From assembly GCF_019059575.1 (NCBI RefSeq), contig NW_024881507.1, forward strand, positions 1,178,001 through 1,242,000: 64,000 nucleotides of DNA. Reading direction: 5' to 3'. Below, piece by piece: positions 46,220-58,581 of the stretch. Each line of letters starts with the position of its first letter. Positions within the stretch are counted from its first letter, which is position 1. The stretch comes from Amphibalanus amphitrite. Its lineage: Eukaryota > Arthropoda > Thecostraca > Balanomorpha > Balanidae. The notes under the pieces are model-generated. The model had not been told where the DNA came from, made no database searches, and saw nothing but the letters and a program-made list of their open reading frames with translations. A program made the translations under genes and the position numbers.

Positions 46220-49200
46220 ATGGACATCAGCCTGAACCGCATCGACTACACACAAATTGCGACAACCCTACCAAGGACTACCAAGCTCCTGCCCCCAACT
46301 CAAGGAAACAAGCTTCAAAAAGTAAGCTATGTCACAGACTATTTAACATTAGTATTTATGAGCCTGAGGTGTGTGCGCCTAGTCAGAATGTGTGCCAATG
46401 ATGTCTGACACTCGGCTCAGTCATTCAGAGAAGTGCATTGGTGTGCCAATGATGTCTGACACTTGGCTCAGTCGTTCAGAAAAGTGCATTGGGTGAGCGA
46501 GTGACAGGTGTCAGATTTAAACTGTGCTTACAATCTGTTTTGTAATGACCATAAGGTTTGTAGTTCATGTTATATGCATGTTATTTGCTGAAGTGATAAG
46601 TGGCTGATGATGATTCTTCATTTTGATAAGTGTTGAATATGCTAGCAATTATATTCTCTTTCCAGGTTGCAGTTGGAGACAAAGATGGAGTTGTTCAGCT
46701 ATTTTCATTCAAGAAGAATGATTTGCAAGTTATATTTAAGACACTCCCTGGAAAAGCCATCACAAACATGGAGCTGGGAGGAGCTCTTGGTAAGGGTGTA
46801 ATTGAAGTATAGCTTATTGCCTGCAGGTACTTATGCAATAAGTGCAAGCTGTTTCAGATGTATTGAGATTCTATAATTGCTGTAATTATCACTTATTATT
46901 TCAGCTGTTCAATCGTTTTGTCTGAGCATTTGAACTTAAAATGGATAGATCAGAAAATGAAGGTTTTGTTGAAGTTACACATCAATCATTAATCTTTTCC
47001 CATGAATTTTGGATAGATGTCAGTTTAGTTTTCCATGCAACTATTTCACTGCATGATGACATATTTCATGACACACAGGTACAGTGAAGGACAAAATATT
47101 TGTCTCAGCTGGCAATGCTGTCATGGGCTACACCAGGAAGGGAAAGCAGTTTCTTGGCCTGGAGACAAACCTCACTGATGACATCCACTCAATGTAAGTT
47201 GCTATTGACATTAAGTCAAGCTGTTGAGTGTGACAATCCTTATGCATAAAATGAGGGATTGTTGTCATGTAAGATATTGTGCAGATGTAAATGATAACTG
47301 TCATATGATTTGCCTGACTTCAGCCACGTCAGTGGGAGCAACCTGCTGGTGTGTAGCAGCTTCATCTACAACCACTTCTACGACTGTGAGGACACCAACT
47401 ACTACCTGAGTGGAGAGGAGATCACGGACGTCATATCCCTGCCTGCGGAGAGGGTGAGACAGCTGAATTTAGATAAATTTTATCTTATCTGGCTCCTCCG
47501 AAACACTGAAAACCCTCCACACCGCAGCTGTTATCGTGCCAACGTTCACCCACCCCGCCCCTTTGCCTCCCGGCCTCCGTCCGCAGATCAACTCGTTCGT
47601 GCCGGTGCTGGCCTGCCGGGACCGGTCCCTGCGTGTGATGAAGTACAGCGGCGTGCGCTACCAGGTGGACGTGGCCGGGCCGCCGTCCACGCTGCACCTG
47701 TTCTACGGCGACGGCGGCTCGACGGCCGAGTACCTGCTCTACGGCACCACGGACGCCGCCATCGGCTGCGTGGCGCTCGGAAGGTGGGCGGGGCGGAAAG
47801 GAAAGTGAGCGGTGCGCTGGAGCAGTGGACGGGGCTCCGATCACCGTCGGCATTCTTAGAAATCTAGGCTATGACGTTCTTTGATGATAATAGAACGTTA
47901 TCGGTTATCACATCTATCGTTTACCGGTACCGGTACACTTTGATGATATTACGGTATTTCGAGCGGACAGCTACCCTCTTCGCTCTGCTATGTTTGTTGC
48001 TGGCCACCGTGAAACCAGCGGCAATTTTCCCGCTTTTTACTGGCAGACGCTTCTGTATAAAACTGTGCGAGGTATTCGTCTCTGACTAGTACTCTCATTG
48101 GCGAGCACAGCCTAGCGCCTCTCCAACTGACCGATCCTTCTCCCGTTCTCCGCCCCCAGGAACGAGCCGACCGACAAGTGGACGGTGGAACCATCGCGTG
48201 ACTCGAGCCGCGCCGGTGTCGTCTGCATGGACCACTTTGACATGACGGGTGACGGGGTGCGCGACCTGATCGTCGGCCGCGACGACGGCTCGGTGCAGAT
48301 CTTCAGCTACGACGACGGCGAGGAGGCGGCGCCCACGCTGCGCTATACGTATGTGAGTGTCTGGGTCTGGGTCGTCTCTGAAGTGTGTTGTGTAGGGGTC
48401 GGTATGGAATGGAGTGAATCGGAAGTCTTTTGGAGACGGCACCCGTATAAGGTTATGAGTACGGGGTTGAACTGGCAGAGAGCCGGTCGGTGGTACGTGC
48501 AAAGCGTCAACTTTAACCTCAGACTGACGCTGTCCGCTCGTTTCCCAGGCGGGTTCAGAGACGGTGACGTCGGTCCAGGGAGGTCATGTCAGCAACTCAG
48601 AGTACGAGGAGGTGCTCGTCACTTCCTACTCAGGTCAGATAACCACCCAACTGCTGATTAGACTGTGCGGCTGTCGTCGTATTGAATGTTTACCGGTGTG
48701 CTGTTTGTGGCTACTTCCGTTTCACTATATTCATCGACTATCATTTTCACTGTGCGACGATGTGTATGAATCGGCTGTTAATATTGTATCGGTCGTTCGT
48801 GCTATAATGTGACTATATTCCCGTGCTCTCAGGCTGGCTGTTCGGCCTCTCCTCTGAGAAGCGCGACCGGCACGCCTACGAGGTGGAGCCCGGCGTCATC
48901 TCGCTGTCAGCGGAGGCCAAACAACGCATCTACAACCTCAGGTACCGAGCGGTCCGGGCGGAACGCAGCTGAGTGGGATCTGGATTCTGGCGACCGCTCT
49001 TTTATTTCGACAGCGCTTGATCATGATTGCCAATTAAGTACCTACACTGTAAACGCTGAATTATGAATATTTCAAGTTATTAAATATCATTTTACATTTT
49101 CTCCCAAGCACATCGATGGATGTTTCCGCCTTAAAGGATTGCGTTTTTCAGTAAATATGCTATAGCACACCGTCTTCCCGCCCGAAACAATCCCAGTGCA

Positions 49201-52200
49201 CCACCTACTGCTTGCATATTTTCTGTTCACGCTGTGATTCTTACATGCACCATTTTGTCTCTGCAGTTACTGCACAGTCTCTCTTGCGCTGTTTTTGCTT
49301 CACTGCTGCACTTCTGGCTAGATCTGCACCCAACACGTATCATATCCGTACCCCCGGGACGGTCGAGTCCGACCTCCATTCGTTGTGAAATGCCGAACGA
49401 GGTGAGCTGACACGCTGGGACGTATCCGGCACTTGTTTCGTGTTTGATCGCAATGCTAGGCTCGAACGTGACTGTGAAGCAAACTACCATCATCGTCTTG
49501 ACAATCGCACTTACAAAGTAATCGTTTGCAAGAAGACTCGATGAATCTCTTTTGTGTATGCTCTTCGGGCTTTCGGATGTTTTTTTTTAATGAAATGGTG
49601 GACAATGACCAAATAGCTAATATATCCACGCATCGATGATCGTCCATCGTTGCCCTCGCTGACGTCACAGTTGTACCATAGTGTAATAAATAACGTTGTA
49701 CTCGGCGTCCCCACTCCTTCCGTGTCAGGGCGGAGGTGGAGAGTCTGCAGGAGCGAGTGAGCAGGGAGCGGGAGCGCTACCACCAGACCACCCAGAGCAG
49801 CCTGGGAGGCATCTCAGCCGTCCCCTACATATCCGTCAACGACCGGGTGAGGCGACCGGCGGGGGTCAGCTGATTGATAAATAAAGGATAAATGATCGAA
49901 GACACCGCATGGAGCAGTCGCATGTCGAACATGGGACGAACTCTAGTTACGAACGAGTAGGACGAACGAACAGTTAGTTGTGGCGTGTTTGAATGTTTTC
50001 GCTTTCCGTCTAGGAATGCTAGCCTCCACCCTTGACTCATCTTTTAGTTCATGAGATGTGTCTTTTAAATGCGTGAAGTTTTACCTTTGCCCGTGTGTTC
50101 AGATGACGCTGAGCAAAGAGGACGCCTCCTACCTGCTGACCATCGAGGTGCAGACGCCCATCGACAACGTCCTCCTGCAGAGCGACGTGCCGGTGGATCT
50201 GCTGGATGTGGAGAAAAACTCGGCCGTCGTCAGCTACAGCACCTGCGACCAGTCGGTACGCACCCGCTGGGGGTGGGATCAGCCGACACAGGCACGGTGG
50301 CGGCTGACTGCCGCCTGCCGGTCTACCCATCCTAAGCTGGTGGCACATTATGTATCCGTGATTCATCGAATTATAGCAAATTCCACTGATACGATCTGGT
50401 GAAAGATTAATGAGGTCGTGAAATTGAGTACATCAGTTTTGGCGTGACGTTTTTGTCGTGAAACCAGTTACTGTGCAATTTATATCGATTTATGAACTAC
50501 GTTAAATCGCAGAATCAGCACCCTGCGCACAATTTTCGACAGACGCCTCTCCTCCCGCTCCCTCAGCAGACGGGTAACTTCCTGCTGGCCACCTACCGGT
50601 GCCAGGCCAACACCACCCGTCTGGAGGTGAAGATACGCACCATTGAGGGTCAGTACGGCCGGCTGCAGGCGTACGTGACGCCGCGGCTGCAGCCAAAGTG
50701 CTGCCAGGTCCGCCAGTACCAGGTCAAGCCACTCAGTCTGCACATGCGCGCGCACCGCTTCGACCCCAATAGGTGCGTGCGACACATACGGGGTGGGGGT
50801 AGGACTGCGGGGGCGGGATTCAAGCCAGGATATCAGTGACGAACGGCGGTAAAAAATATAACATGTCAAACATTTCATTTATTTCATTGAAAAATTCCAC
50901 TAATGGCTATGCAAGACAAAGAGTGTCACTGAAAGTCAGTTGGTTGAAGATAGCCATGTCGAGGGACGCATTGAGGAATCTGCTGTCAGCCGTGGTTGTT
51001 TGTTTTTATTTTCCCAGTGTAGCAGCCCCTCGACTAACTGAGCCATCCCCCTTTCCGCCCCGTCTCCGCCGCAGGCCGTACAACAGTCTGACGCTGACGG
51101 GTAAGTTCAGCTACGCCGAGGTGCACGCCTGGCTGGCCTTCTGTCTGCCCGAGGTGCCCGAGCGGCCCCCCTCCGCCGACTCGGCGACGCTCAGCTTCGT
51201 ATCCACATTTCTGGACACGATGCTGCATGTCAACTATAGGTGAGGCCTGCGGGGGTAAACTGGATGATGGACACGGAGGGTTTGCGGACAGAGCATGAGA
51301 ATTCGCAGACTGTACTATAAAACTGGTTGATTAGTAGAAAGCCATGATTATTAGCTGTAGTTGGCAAAGTGCTTGTCTGTAAGTCTTGACTGATGCGTTT
51401 GTTTCCGTCATTCGGCAGACAAGGTCAGGTGGAGTTCAAGTCGGACAACATCTCCACCATCTCAATCATCAAGGACGTGCTGACCAAGGAGGCCACCAAA
51501 AAGAAAATCCACCTCAGCATCAACTGCGGTATGTAGAGTTCTCGCTGTTCACGGCATACATCTCCGTTGACCGAATTCTCTTTTGAGGTGTCATGAATGT
51601 CTTTTTGTGAGTGGATCTACATAGGGCATATGTTCATCGCTATTAAGATAAAAACCATGTCCAGTGTATATAATATTATTGTCTACCATTGTCACTGATG
51701 TCCCGCCTCTCTCACCACCATCACCTTTCCCCGCCCGTGTGCGCCGCCAGACGTGAACGAGGGCAGCGTGGTGCACACGCTGCAGCTGCTGCACCCCAAG
51801 CTGGACGCGCAGCTGCAGCTGGCCAAGAAGGTGGCGCTCATCGGGCCGCTCACAGAGCTGGTGGCGCACGAGCACGACTCGGGCGCGGCGTTCTTGACGC
51901 CCGAGTACCGCGCTATCCTGCAGCAGGCGGCTCAGCTGCAGGAGCAGAGCAGCCGCCAGCCGGCGCACCTCGAGAGGCTCTATGGTACGGGTCGGAAGGA
52001 CAGAAGGAGATCCTCTCCACGGAGCGATCAGACTGCGAACGAGGGAGGCTCCTCGGTGCGAAGCAACCGACCCATAGGATGTTTGACGTAGGGTGAAGTC
52101 TTATAAGAGTACGCACTTAGTGGATTTCTTGTTCTCATTTGTTTGATATTTGAAAGAAAGAAATTGCAAATAGGGAATATTAAAGTTCATTGAATTAGCC

Positions 52201-53380
52201 ATCAGCCCATGGGGCAACGATCCTTCAGCGTAAATGGAAGTGGTCTAAAACTGACATTTTCTGAACCGCTGCAGTTGCGTACTCTTACCATATGGGGTGT
52301 GTAAGAGTACGCACGCCAGGCGGGTGGAGTACGCAAGCATATGAACACACACCTATGCAGCTTGTACTGTCCAAATGCTTAACTTCAAACTCAGAAGGCA
52401 TTTAAGTTAATTCTAGTATCCAAAAAGAAAAACATAAAATAAATATTTCAAGCCTATAAATCAGGAAATAATTATGTCGTGCGTTTCTTAAAAAAATGTA
52501 CAATCAAAAGGGAAAATAACTCGTATTTGGAAGAATTTCGGGTACGCATCCGCATCACAGTGCTCCATTGATGATATACCTACAAAACAAACGTCATTGA
52601 GCGATAGATTAATAATTTTGTATTTCTGTATATTCGATTTAATGTATAATTCTGCGTACTCTTACCCTCCTGAACAGTGCGTCCTCTTACCGTACATGCA
52701 ATTCGCGCACAAAACAACCCCGAAACGTTGTGCAAAACTTCGCAAACAGAATATTGCACTGCACAGTATTTCCCCAGATAACCTCACAAGTTTCCCACAA
52801 CAATCACGGAAATGTACCTTATCTCAACTGCCAAGTATCAAAATTATTGTACCATATCATAATAATATCATAACGCTCGAAAATGATATTTATCGCCTTA
52901 AACTCAACAGCGTCGCCGCTCAACGCCCACGTTCCGTTGGTGACAAGCACGCACTGGCGGCTTCATGTCACTTCATGAACTCGACAAACCCGCGTTGCTA
53001 AGCAACCGAAACAGCTGATGCGTACTCTTATCGCCCGCGTACTCTTACCCGCCCTTACCCTAAAATATGTATGCTGCCTATTTTACTCTAAACCGTTAGT
53101 TGCTTGTCAATTGAAATAATAACTTACGTTTAGGTCCAGGAAATAAACCTCGTTCCTCCCAAAAGTTTACGTGTGAGTAACGTTCCATGCGTTTTCAGGC
53201 ATGATAACGGATCTGTACATCGACAAGCACAAGTTCCAGGGTGTGAACGTCAAGTCCAAGGTTCCGCAACTGCTGGACATTCTCTACAACTACGACCTGG
53301 GCAAGCTGCTGGCGTTCTTCACCCAGGGCTCGCGTCAGACGCACACACCCACCTCGGCTCCGTCCACCCCAGCCGAGTGA
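46220..53380 (+). CDS. BBS7: Bardet-Biedl syndrome 7 protein (BBS7), fifteen exons
   Basis: Exons: 46220-46321, 46666-46789, 47079-47193, 47324-47453, 47587-47783, 48160-48352, 48549-48633, 48833-48941, 49729-49846, 50103-50255, 50567-50772, 51075-51239, 51419-51528, 51751-51984, 53199-53380. All are GT-AG and in phase: 741 codons, 740 residues (human 715). BBS7 is a core subunit of the BBSome, the coat that moves membrane proteins in and out of cilia. The start is [12 protein letters not shown]. Beta-propeller signatures include [58 protein letters not shown] and [19 protein letters not shown]. After a coiled coil ([12 protein letters not shown]) come the gamma-adaptin-ear-like and platform regions, with [31 protein letters not shown] and [20 protein letters not shown]. 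The Ser/Thr/Pro-rich tail ([14 protein letters not shown]) is longer than usual. Intron 14 carries an inverted-repeat element. Confidence 0.97.
46390..46491 (+). repeat. 51-bp tandem duplication in BBS7 intron 1
   Basis: Two adjacent copies of a 51-bp unit starting GTGTGCCAATGATGTCTGAC (46390-46440 and 46441-46491) differ at only a few positions. It lies in the first BBS7 intron and looks like a recent local duplication. Confidence 0.9.
52089..53062. mobile_element. Inverted-repeat element with GCGTACTCTTAC motifs in BBS7 intron 14
   Basis: The ends are TAGGGTGAAGTC at 52089 and the complement of TAGGGTAAGGGC ending at 53062, so they are imperfect terminal inverted repeats. Within it the motif GCGTACTCTTAC or its complement recurs at 52104, 52277, 52301, 52654, 52679 (one mismatch), 53019 and 53036. 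No protein frame is recognisable, although a 134-codon frame spans 52597-53001. It fills most of the 1.2-kb intron. The superfamily is not determined. Confidence 0.65.
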
Positions 53381-54650
53381 GAGAGAGGGACCGGCGGCTG
53401 CGGCACTGAGCGGGTGGTATCGGTCAGTTGTGGCCGGTCAGTCTCATCACAGGAGGTAGGCAGTCATGATGGTCCTCTTCTGAGGAGGAATGATGACTGT
53501 ATCCGTGATGTGAGTGGTGAGAGACGGTGATATTGTCGGTGGTACGAGTACGCGTGGCAGCGAAGCGTGGGTACTGGTGAGAGATGATCTAGTCAGTGGG
53601 GTGTGTAGGTGAAGGTATACTTTCACAGGGCGCCTATCAATGGTATACTGGAGTCGTGTTCAATGGTCTAGTCGTGATGCCGAAGCACAGTGTCGAATCA
53701 TTCAATACGGTTACAGTTTTCAGCATTATATTGCAAAGGTCTACACCGTGCAATTTTATTAACTCACACAATCATTGTTTGATCTCTGACGGATCTCATT
53801 TTATTTATTATGCAGCTCCTTATTACGTAACTGAACTCTTATAATTGAATAACTTCAATTCGTCTTGTTTTGCATACGCCAATGTAATAATTGTGTTGAT
53901 CGTCAAATCAAATTCAGATGCGTCATTAGTAGCTGTCCAGATAGTTGAAGCGTGGGTGGGCCGACTATCCCTATGCCCAAGTATTTGTTAAGTTCTTTGT
54001 CTTTGGACGTGCTTAGAAAGGGATGGTCGACATAAACGGTCGATTCTGTTCACGTCATTGGGTCCTGTTACGGACCTCTTTCCGGTTCTACGCTAAAAAA
54101 ACGAAGGATGCTGTTTGTAAACGGCACGTGACCGTGGTCTGACTCGTAACCACCTCGTAACTCCTCCCTGTATCGCTTTATTTCAAGGTCATTCCAAGGT
54201 CCCGGCCATTCTTGTGTTTCCGTGCGCATTTCGCGGCATATGTTACATTTGCTGCGTCGTTTGTAGTGGATTTTGATTTAATTCCGCCACTACACTACTT
54301 AATGGCACACCGATTTAATTGTCTGTCCGTGACTGTACATCGAGTATCACTCCGTCCAGTACTCCGTCCACACGACGCGCCGACACTGTGTGTTGCACTG
54401 TGACCAGAGACGGAACTGCCCCAACGGGCTAGTGTGTTGTCTGCGCGACACTGCACATATCAACTGTGCTATACCACGGTTCGGTGTGATCTTGTGCACA
54501 ACTAGCGCAAATACACAAAGATACCTCCACTAGTTGGTCCAGTGAAGTGTTTTGCTAAATCCAGCTACCAACTAATGTGGTCTTGAGCCTATAACCCAGC
54601 TCCAGTGTAAGACCAACGCAGAAAGAAACGACAAGTTAAACTGACGAGCG
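53381..54650. other. Spacer between BBS7 and the COSMC-like gene
   Basis: This interval must hold the BBS7 3' UTR and the promoter and 5' UTR of the next gene on the same strand. It is AT-rich in the middle. No recognisable coding segment, RNA gene or mobile element was found. Small open frames such as 53596-53844 show nothing familiar. Confidence 0.5.
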
Positions 54651-55706
54651 ATGCATCTGTCGTGGCGCAGAAAGTATTACGTTCGTCCGCAGCAGCGCGT
54701 TCGCGAGGTGCACGCTTATCACCACATCCTGCTGACGTTCATCACGGGCGCGCTCATTGGCTGGATCCTGGCGTTCGTGACTCTGGTCTTCATTCCTCTG
54801 ATGATGCGGGACCGCCAGGCGCGGCGCCTGCCCGTGCGGGACGACCCGTACACAGCTCTGCTGGCGAACACCAGCTCGGACCCGTGGGGCGACGGCCCGG
54901 ACCGCGCCGCCGGACCCAAGCGTGTGTTCTGTCTGGTTCTGGTCACCGACTCCAAGCGCCGTCTGGAGCAGGTGCGGGCCGTGAAAGACACCTGGGGCTC
55001 CGAGTGTGACGGTCTCGAGTTCGCCACCGACCGCCGGCTGCCGTCCAACTTCCCCTCGTTCGCCCCAGCGCTGGTGCCCGGCGGTAAACTAGTGAACGTG
55101 ACGCGCGCTCAGTACAGGGTCATCCAGCTGGCGTTCAAACGGGAGCGCTTCTCCAAGGACAAGTTCGATTTCTACTTTGTGACTCCCGACACAGTGTTTG
55201 TGGCCATGTGCCACCTGCGTCTGCTGGTGGCGCGCGCGGCGGCCGACCGGCCGCTGGCCTGGGGACTGCTGACGCAGAGTTTCGTGCCGGGCTCGGGGCG
55301 GGTGGCGCACCTGTCCGGCCGCGCCGGGATCCTGCTGTCGGAGGGAGCGCGGCGCGCGCTGGTCGCCGCCGACTGCGGCTCGCCGCGGCTGCCCGCTGAC
55401 ACCCAGCTGTCGCTGTGTCTGCGCCGGCTGGGCGCGCCACTCAGACACGTCAGCGGCTTCCACGCGGCGCCGGTGGAGCACTGCGCCTACGCTCCGCCGC
55501 CGCCGCCGCCGCCGCCGCGTGGTCTGATGCATAGGATGAGCCGCTGGGCCGGCGGCCAGTCCGCGACCCGCCACTGGCGGCCCTGTGCCCCGAGAGCAGT
55601 GACCTTTGGAGAGATGCACTTCGCTGTCATCCGGAAGGTCTACTTCTTCATGAACCTGGGACTGTATGGTATTACTGGTGGAATGCATGATGGGTTGGCT
55701 GGCTGA
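54651..55706 (+). CDS. C1GALT1/COSMC-like type II membrane protein, single exon
   Basis: This intronless frame of 351 residues begins MHLSWRRKYYVRPQQ. A single membrane anchor at about residues 26-52 (ILLTFITGALIGWILAFVTL) predicts a type II Golgi/ER protein. The lumenal part follows the core-1 beta-1,3-galactosyltransferase pattern: a first strand FCLVLVTDSKRRLEQV, then VKDTWGSECDGLEFAT, then KFDFYFVTPDTVFVAMCHLR where active C1GALT1 has a DDD metal-binding motif. It closes with AVTFGEMHFAVIRKVYF. The missing DDD motif (VTPDT, residue about 177) and the single-exon structure point to the COSMC (C1GALT1C1) chaperone branch rather than an active transferase. Odd points are an eight-proline run near residue 283 and a shortened C-terminus. 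A possible GT donor lies at GGACTGTATG/GTATTA, so a further exon cannot be excluded. Other family 31 relatives remain possible. Confidence 0.6.
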   Translation: MHLSWRRKYYVRPQQRVREVHAYHHILLTFITGALIGWILAFVTLVFIPLMMRDRQARRLPVRDDPYTALLANTSSDPWGDGPDRAAGPKRVFCLVLVTDSKRRLEQVRAVKDTWGSECDGLEFATDRRLPSNFPSFAPALVPGGKLVNVTRAQYRVIQLAFKRERFSKDKFDFYFVTPDTVFVAMCHLRLLVARAAADRPLAWGLLTQSFVPGSGRVAHLSGRAGILLSEGARRALVAADCGSPRLPADTQLSLCLRRLGAPLRHVSGFHAAPVEHCAYAPPPPPPPPRGLMHRMSRWAGGQSATRHWRPCAPRAVTFGEMHFAVIRKVYFFMNLGLYGITGGMHDGLAG

Positions 55707-56789
55707 CTCGGTTGCAAGACTACTAAGTACGGCTGATGTGGTTGCACGACACCTGACAGACCAGCGTTACATGTCTGTGGACTGTGATAGTGCCGGGCTG
55801 CTCTGACGGCCGTCTGATGGGTGACCGGGCGACTGGGGGCGGTGTGGTCTATCGGTCATCCGGAGATCCGTAGACGCCAAGCGTGTCAATTAGCAATGTA
55901 TTATGTTCTTATTCCGCATTCGTGTTCCTGTCAAAACCTGGCGCTGCCGACATACGGTGAGTACCTATTGACGGAAATGGGAGCTTGGTGATAGCCCGAG
56001 CTTAGTTTCGTTGCGTTGTCAAACTAGATACGTGTCATGGGCTAATCAATCGTGTCTGTGTTCTTTTGTTTGTTATTGTCTCTGATATTTGTCGAGGTTG
56101 TAAGAAATAAGAGCCCCGTGTGAGCGGTGGCCGTTTTGAGTGCGAGCCATGCGGCACAGCATACCTGCAGGCGTTACTACTAGCGACATCTATGAACAGG
56201 AACGGAAGGACTCGCGACCGGTGCAGTTTGGCCGGCCCGTGATCACAGCGGTCACACCAGCCAACCGGCCGAAAATCAAACCTCACTAGCCTGAAATTGA
56301 CCAACAGCTTAACTTTTATCAACTGGAACGGGCAGTTCGCTAAGTAGTGCCTCGGCAGAGAACACGTCTTGATAAACGGAAAATGTCTTACTGAGGCGTA
56401 TAAAGGACATTGCCTGAGGCATTCGGCAGCGGAGGGTATCGATCAAACGGGGTCGTGTCGGGTGTTGTGTTCAGGCCATCATGGAAGCAGAGGTTGCCGC
56501 AGCCCCAGGCCGTTGCCATGGCGACCATCAATAAGCGCTAGTTGTCACAGGTTGCCAGTCCCGAGTGAGTCAACTTCGTCGGCAAGTCCTGCTAGCGCCA
56601 GTGGTTAGTCTGCGTATTTTCTGCTAATTCAACTTATTTCAGAGTGGTGCTCTTGCATACGTTTGAGCCGACTGTAGCATTACGAAGTTCAGCGAACCTC
56701 AGGTTGTATAGGAAAGTGACCAGGCTGGGCCGTCGAGGCTTTACGGAAACTGAAAGCAAACGATAAGAACAACGCCACAAGCTGCCGAA
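55707..56789. other. Spacer before the PIERCE1-like gene
   Basis: This interval holds the 3' end of the COSMC-like transcript and the 5' region of the next gene. Short open frames on both strands (56035-56322 minus, 56369-56608 plus, 56634-56978 minus) show no recognisable features. No repeats or RNA genes were identified. Confidence 0.5.
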
Positions 56790-57331
56790 ATGTGTTCCAT
56801 TCCTAAGAAGGATAAGGTATCTGATGTATATTCGGCATGTGAAAACCTCCCTCAACGTTTCAACAAACCAGGTAAGAAGTTTGGCCTTACGCCTTATGCA
56901 ATTACTAAATCGATGGCATAAAGAATTAAAGCAAGCTTTGAAATTTCGTAATGAAAAGAAAGCCTGTACAATGTGCAAGAAGTGGGCTATTAGGAAAAGG
57001 GTACAAGGACAATAGTCAAGGTATATAATCCTCTCAGTTAAGGCCTTGCGGCATCGCCAGCCTATCTAGCGATGGAAGGTGACGTTGCGTTGATTTTCCA
57101 GATTGTGTTGGCGGCTACGGTCAGCGCAAGCAGCATCCACTGTACAAGACATCTCAGAACGACTACGGTCGACTGCCGCCCAACATTCACACCATGCCCA
57201 CCTGTTTCTACGGCTCCAACACAAAATTCACCGAGGGCCTGCTCCGGTTCGGCATGTACCGCTACCACGGGCTGAACACCGAACTGGACAAGAGCGCCGT
57301 GATGGAGTTCCAGCCTCCGAACTTTGACTGA
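56790..57331 (+). CDS. PIERCE1: PIERCE1-like axonemal microtubule inner protein, two exons
   Basis: Exons 56790-56871 and 57102-57331, GT-AG intron, phase 1, 104 codons (103 residues). Exon 1 reads MCSIPKKDKVSDVYSACENL and ends QRFNKPG, matching the S-D-Y-Y...LP-RFNNPG segment of PIERCE1 (C9orf116, UPF0691). Exon 2 carries GGYGQRKQHPLYKTSQNDYG, then an IHTMPTCFYGSNTKF segment and GMYRYHGLNTELDKSAV, which match the family blocks H-E-M-P-x-x-FYP-N-KF and GM-x-x-x-x-LN-x-x-x-KS. PIERCE proteins line the lumen of doublet microtubules in motile cilia and flagella. The protein ends soon after the LN..KS block, shorter than vertebrate members (about 120-136 residues). The first intron is only 230 bp. 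The gene is convergent with GRIP. Confidence 0.75.
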
Positions 57332-58581
57332 GCCGTAACAGTTCACCTCTGTAAATTGTCCAGTTTTGTCCGTCTCAAGTGACATTTTAATACGACCTCG
57401 TCCGTCAAACAGTGCGCGATTCGTAGGGTTGATGGAAAGCTATAAACTAACAGACTGCTTCTCGCCTATCGCTTGCGGTTTCGCTTTTATTTCAGCAAAG
57501 TTCAGCGTCAGCGAAAGATAACTGTCTTTTGTTAGCTGGAGTGAACAACCAATCGTCCGAAATATAACGCAAGTACGGCTACCCCACCAAACTGAAGCGA
57601 CCTGAAGCGACGGGTGCGACGACGACGTGCCGTCCCCTAGGTCGGCACCGAATACAGAGGCAGACTGTAGGAAACCCGCAAAACCGCTGACAACGCTCAA
57701 CACGTGTAATGCTTGCTCCAGGCAGTTACAACAAGTTAACATCATCAAACACTGTGATGAAATGACTTATGAGTAACCAATTTGCTTAAACACAAACGCT
57801 CTTGCTCTCGCTGATCAAGATTAATAACGATTCGCCCTTAAAATGCTTACTCAAACTTGAAATGCATTCGGAGTAGCTGAGTAGCCCACCTTATATCGTA
57901 TTTTGCGACATACTGGCAACTCGAGTCACTGACATAAATTTAAAACGGTAAGTCACCGGGTGCGCCTAGGTTAACAATACAAAATACAGCCACGCTAACA
58001 CCTTCCCTCTCGGAATTCAAAGCCAGTTCAAGGCAGTACTCGTCACTCTAAAAACGCTCCAACAACTCTCCGAATGCGTCGGTAAAATCGCTGTGCCCAA
58101 ATGCCGTGTTCCAGCAGCCGTTCTTGCCCTCAAACCTATGAGCTACGGCCGGCGCGGCCATAGGTGCGGCTCTCCGGACATTGTGAGTAGTTACAAATAT
58201 TAACCGGCGTCTCTCCGTCGCTCGTCATAGCTGCCGTTACATCCACACGGGACTCGTGGAGTCCGTACACAGGAACCAGTCACACTCACTGGCGGGCCAC
58301 GCCGCGTGTAGCACGCGACTCAGTGTACCAAAATATGGTCCATCGGACTTCACCTCCCGGCCAGAGTCCCCGGTACTGAACCGGACACTGCAGTACCAGG
58401 CGCCACGCCCCACCTTTAGCTGCGACCGTCCTACCCAGCGGCCATTCTATCCACAAAATACCCGGCTGTGACGGACCGTTTAGGCACCGTCCACCCCCCG
58501 GCGACTGTCAGCTCCCCAGGCCGACCAGTCCTACCCCGTCCGCCAGCGGTAGTACAGCGCAGACCAGTCCTTCTGCAGCCG
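57332..58581. other. Convergent spacer PIERCE1-like/GRIP
   Basis: Both 3' UTRs must lie here. A GC-rich palindromic patch (CGGCCGGCGCGGCC) lies near 58146. Open frames at 57440-57748 (-) and 58256-58471 (+) are unremarkable. Nothing else could be supported. Confidence 0.5.

Noticed and set aside
55660-55706. Extra downstream exon for the COSMC-like gene via a GT at GGACTGTATG/GTATTA
   Set aside because: No matching downstream exon was found, and the uninterrupted frame already reaches a plausible end; noted as a possibility only.
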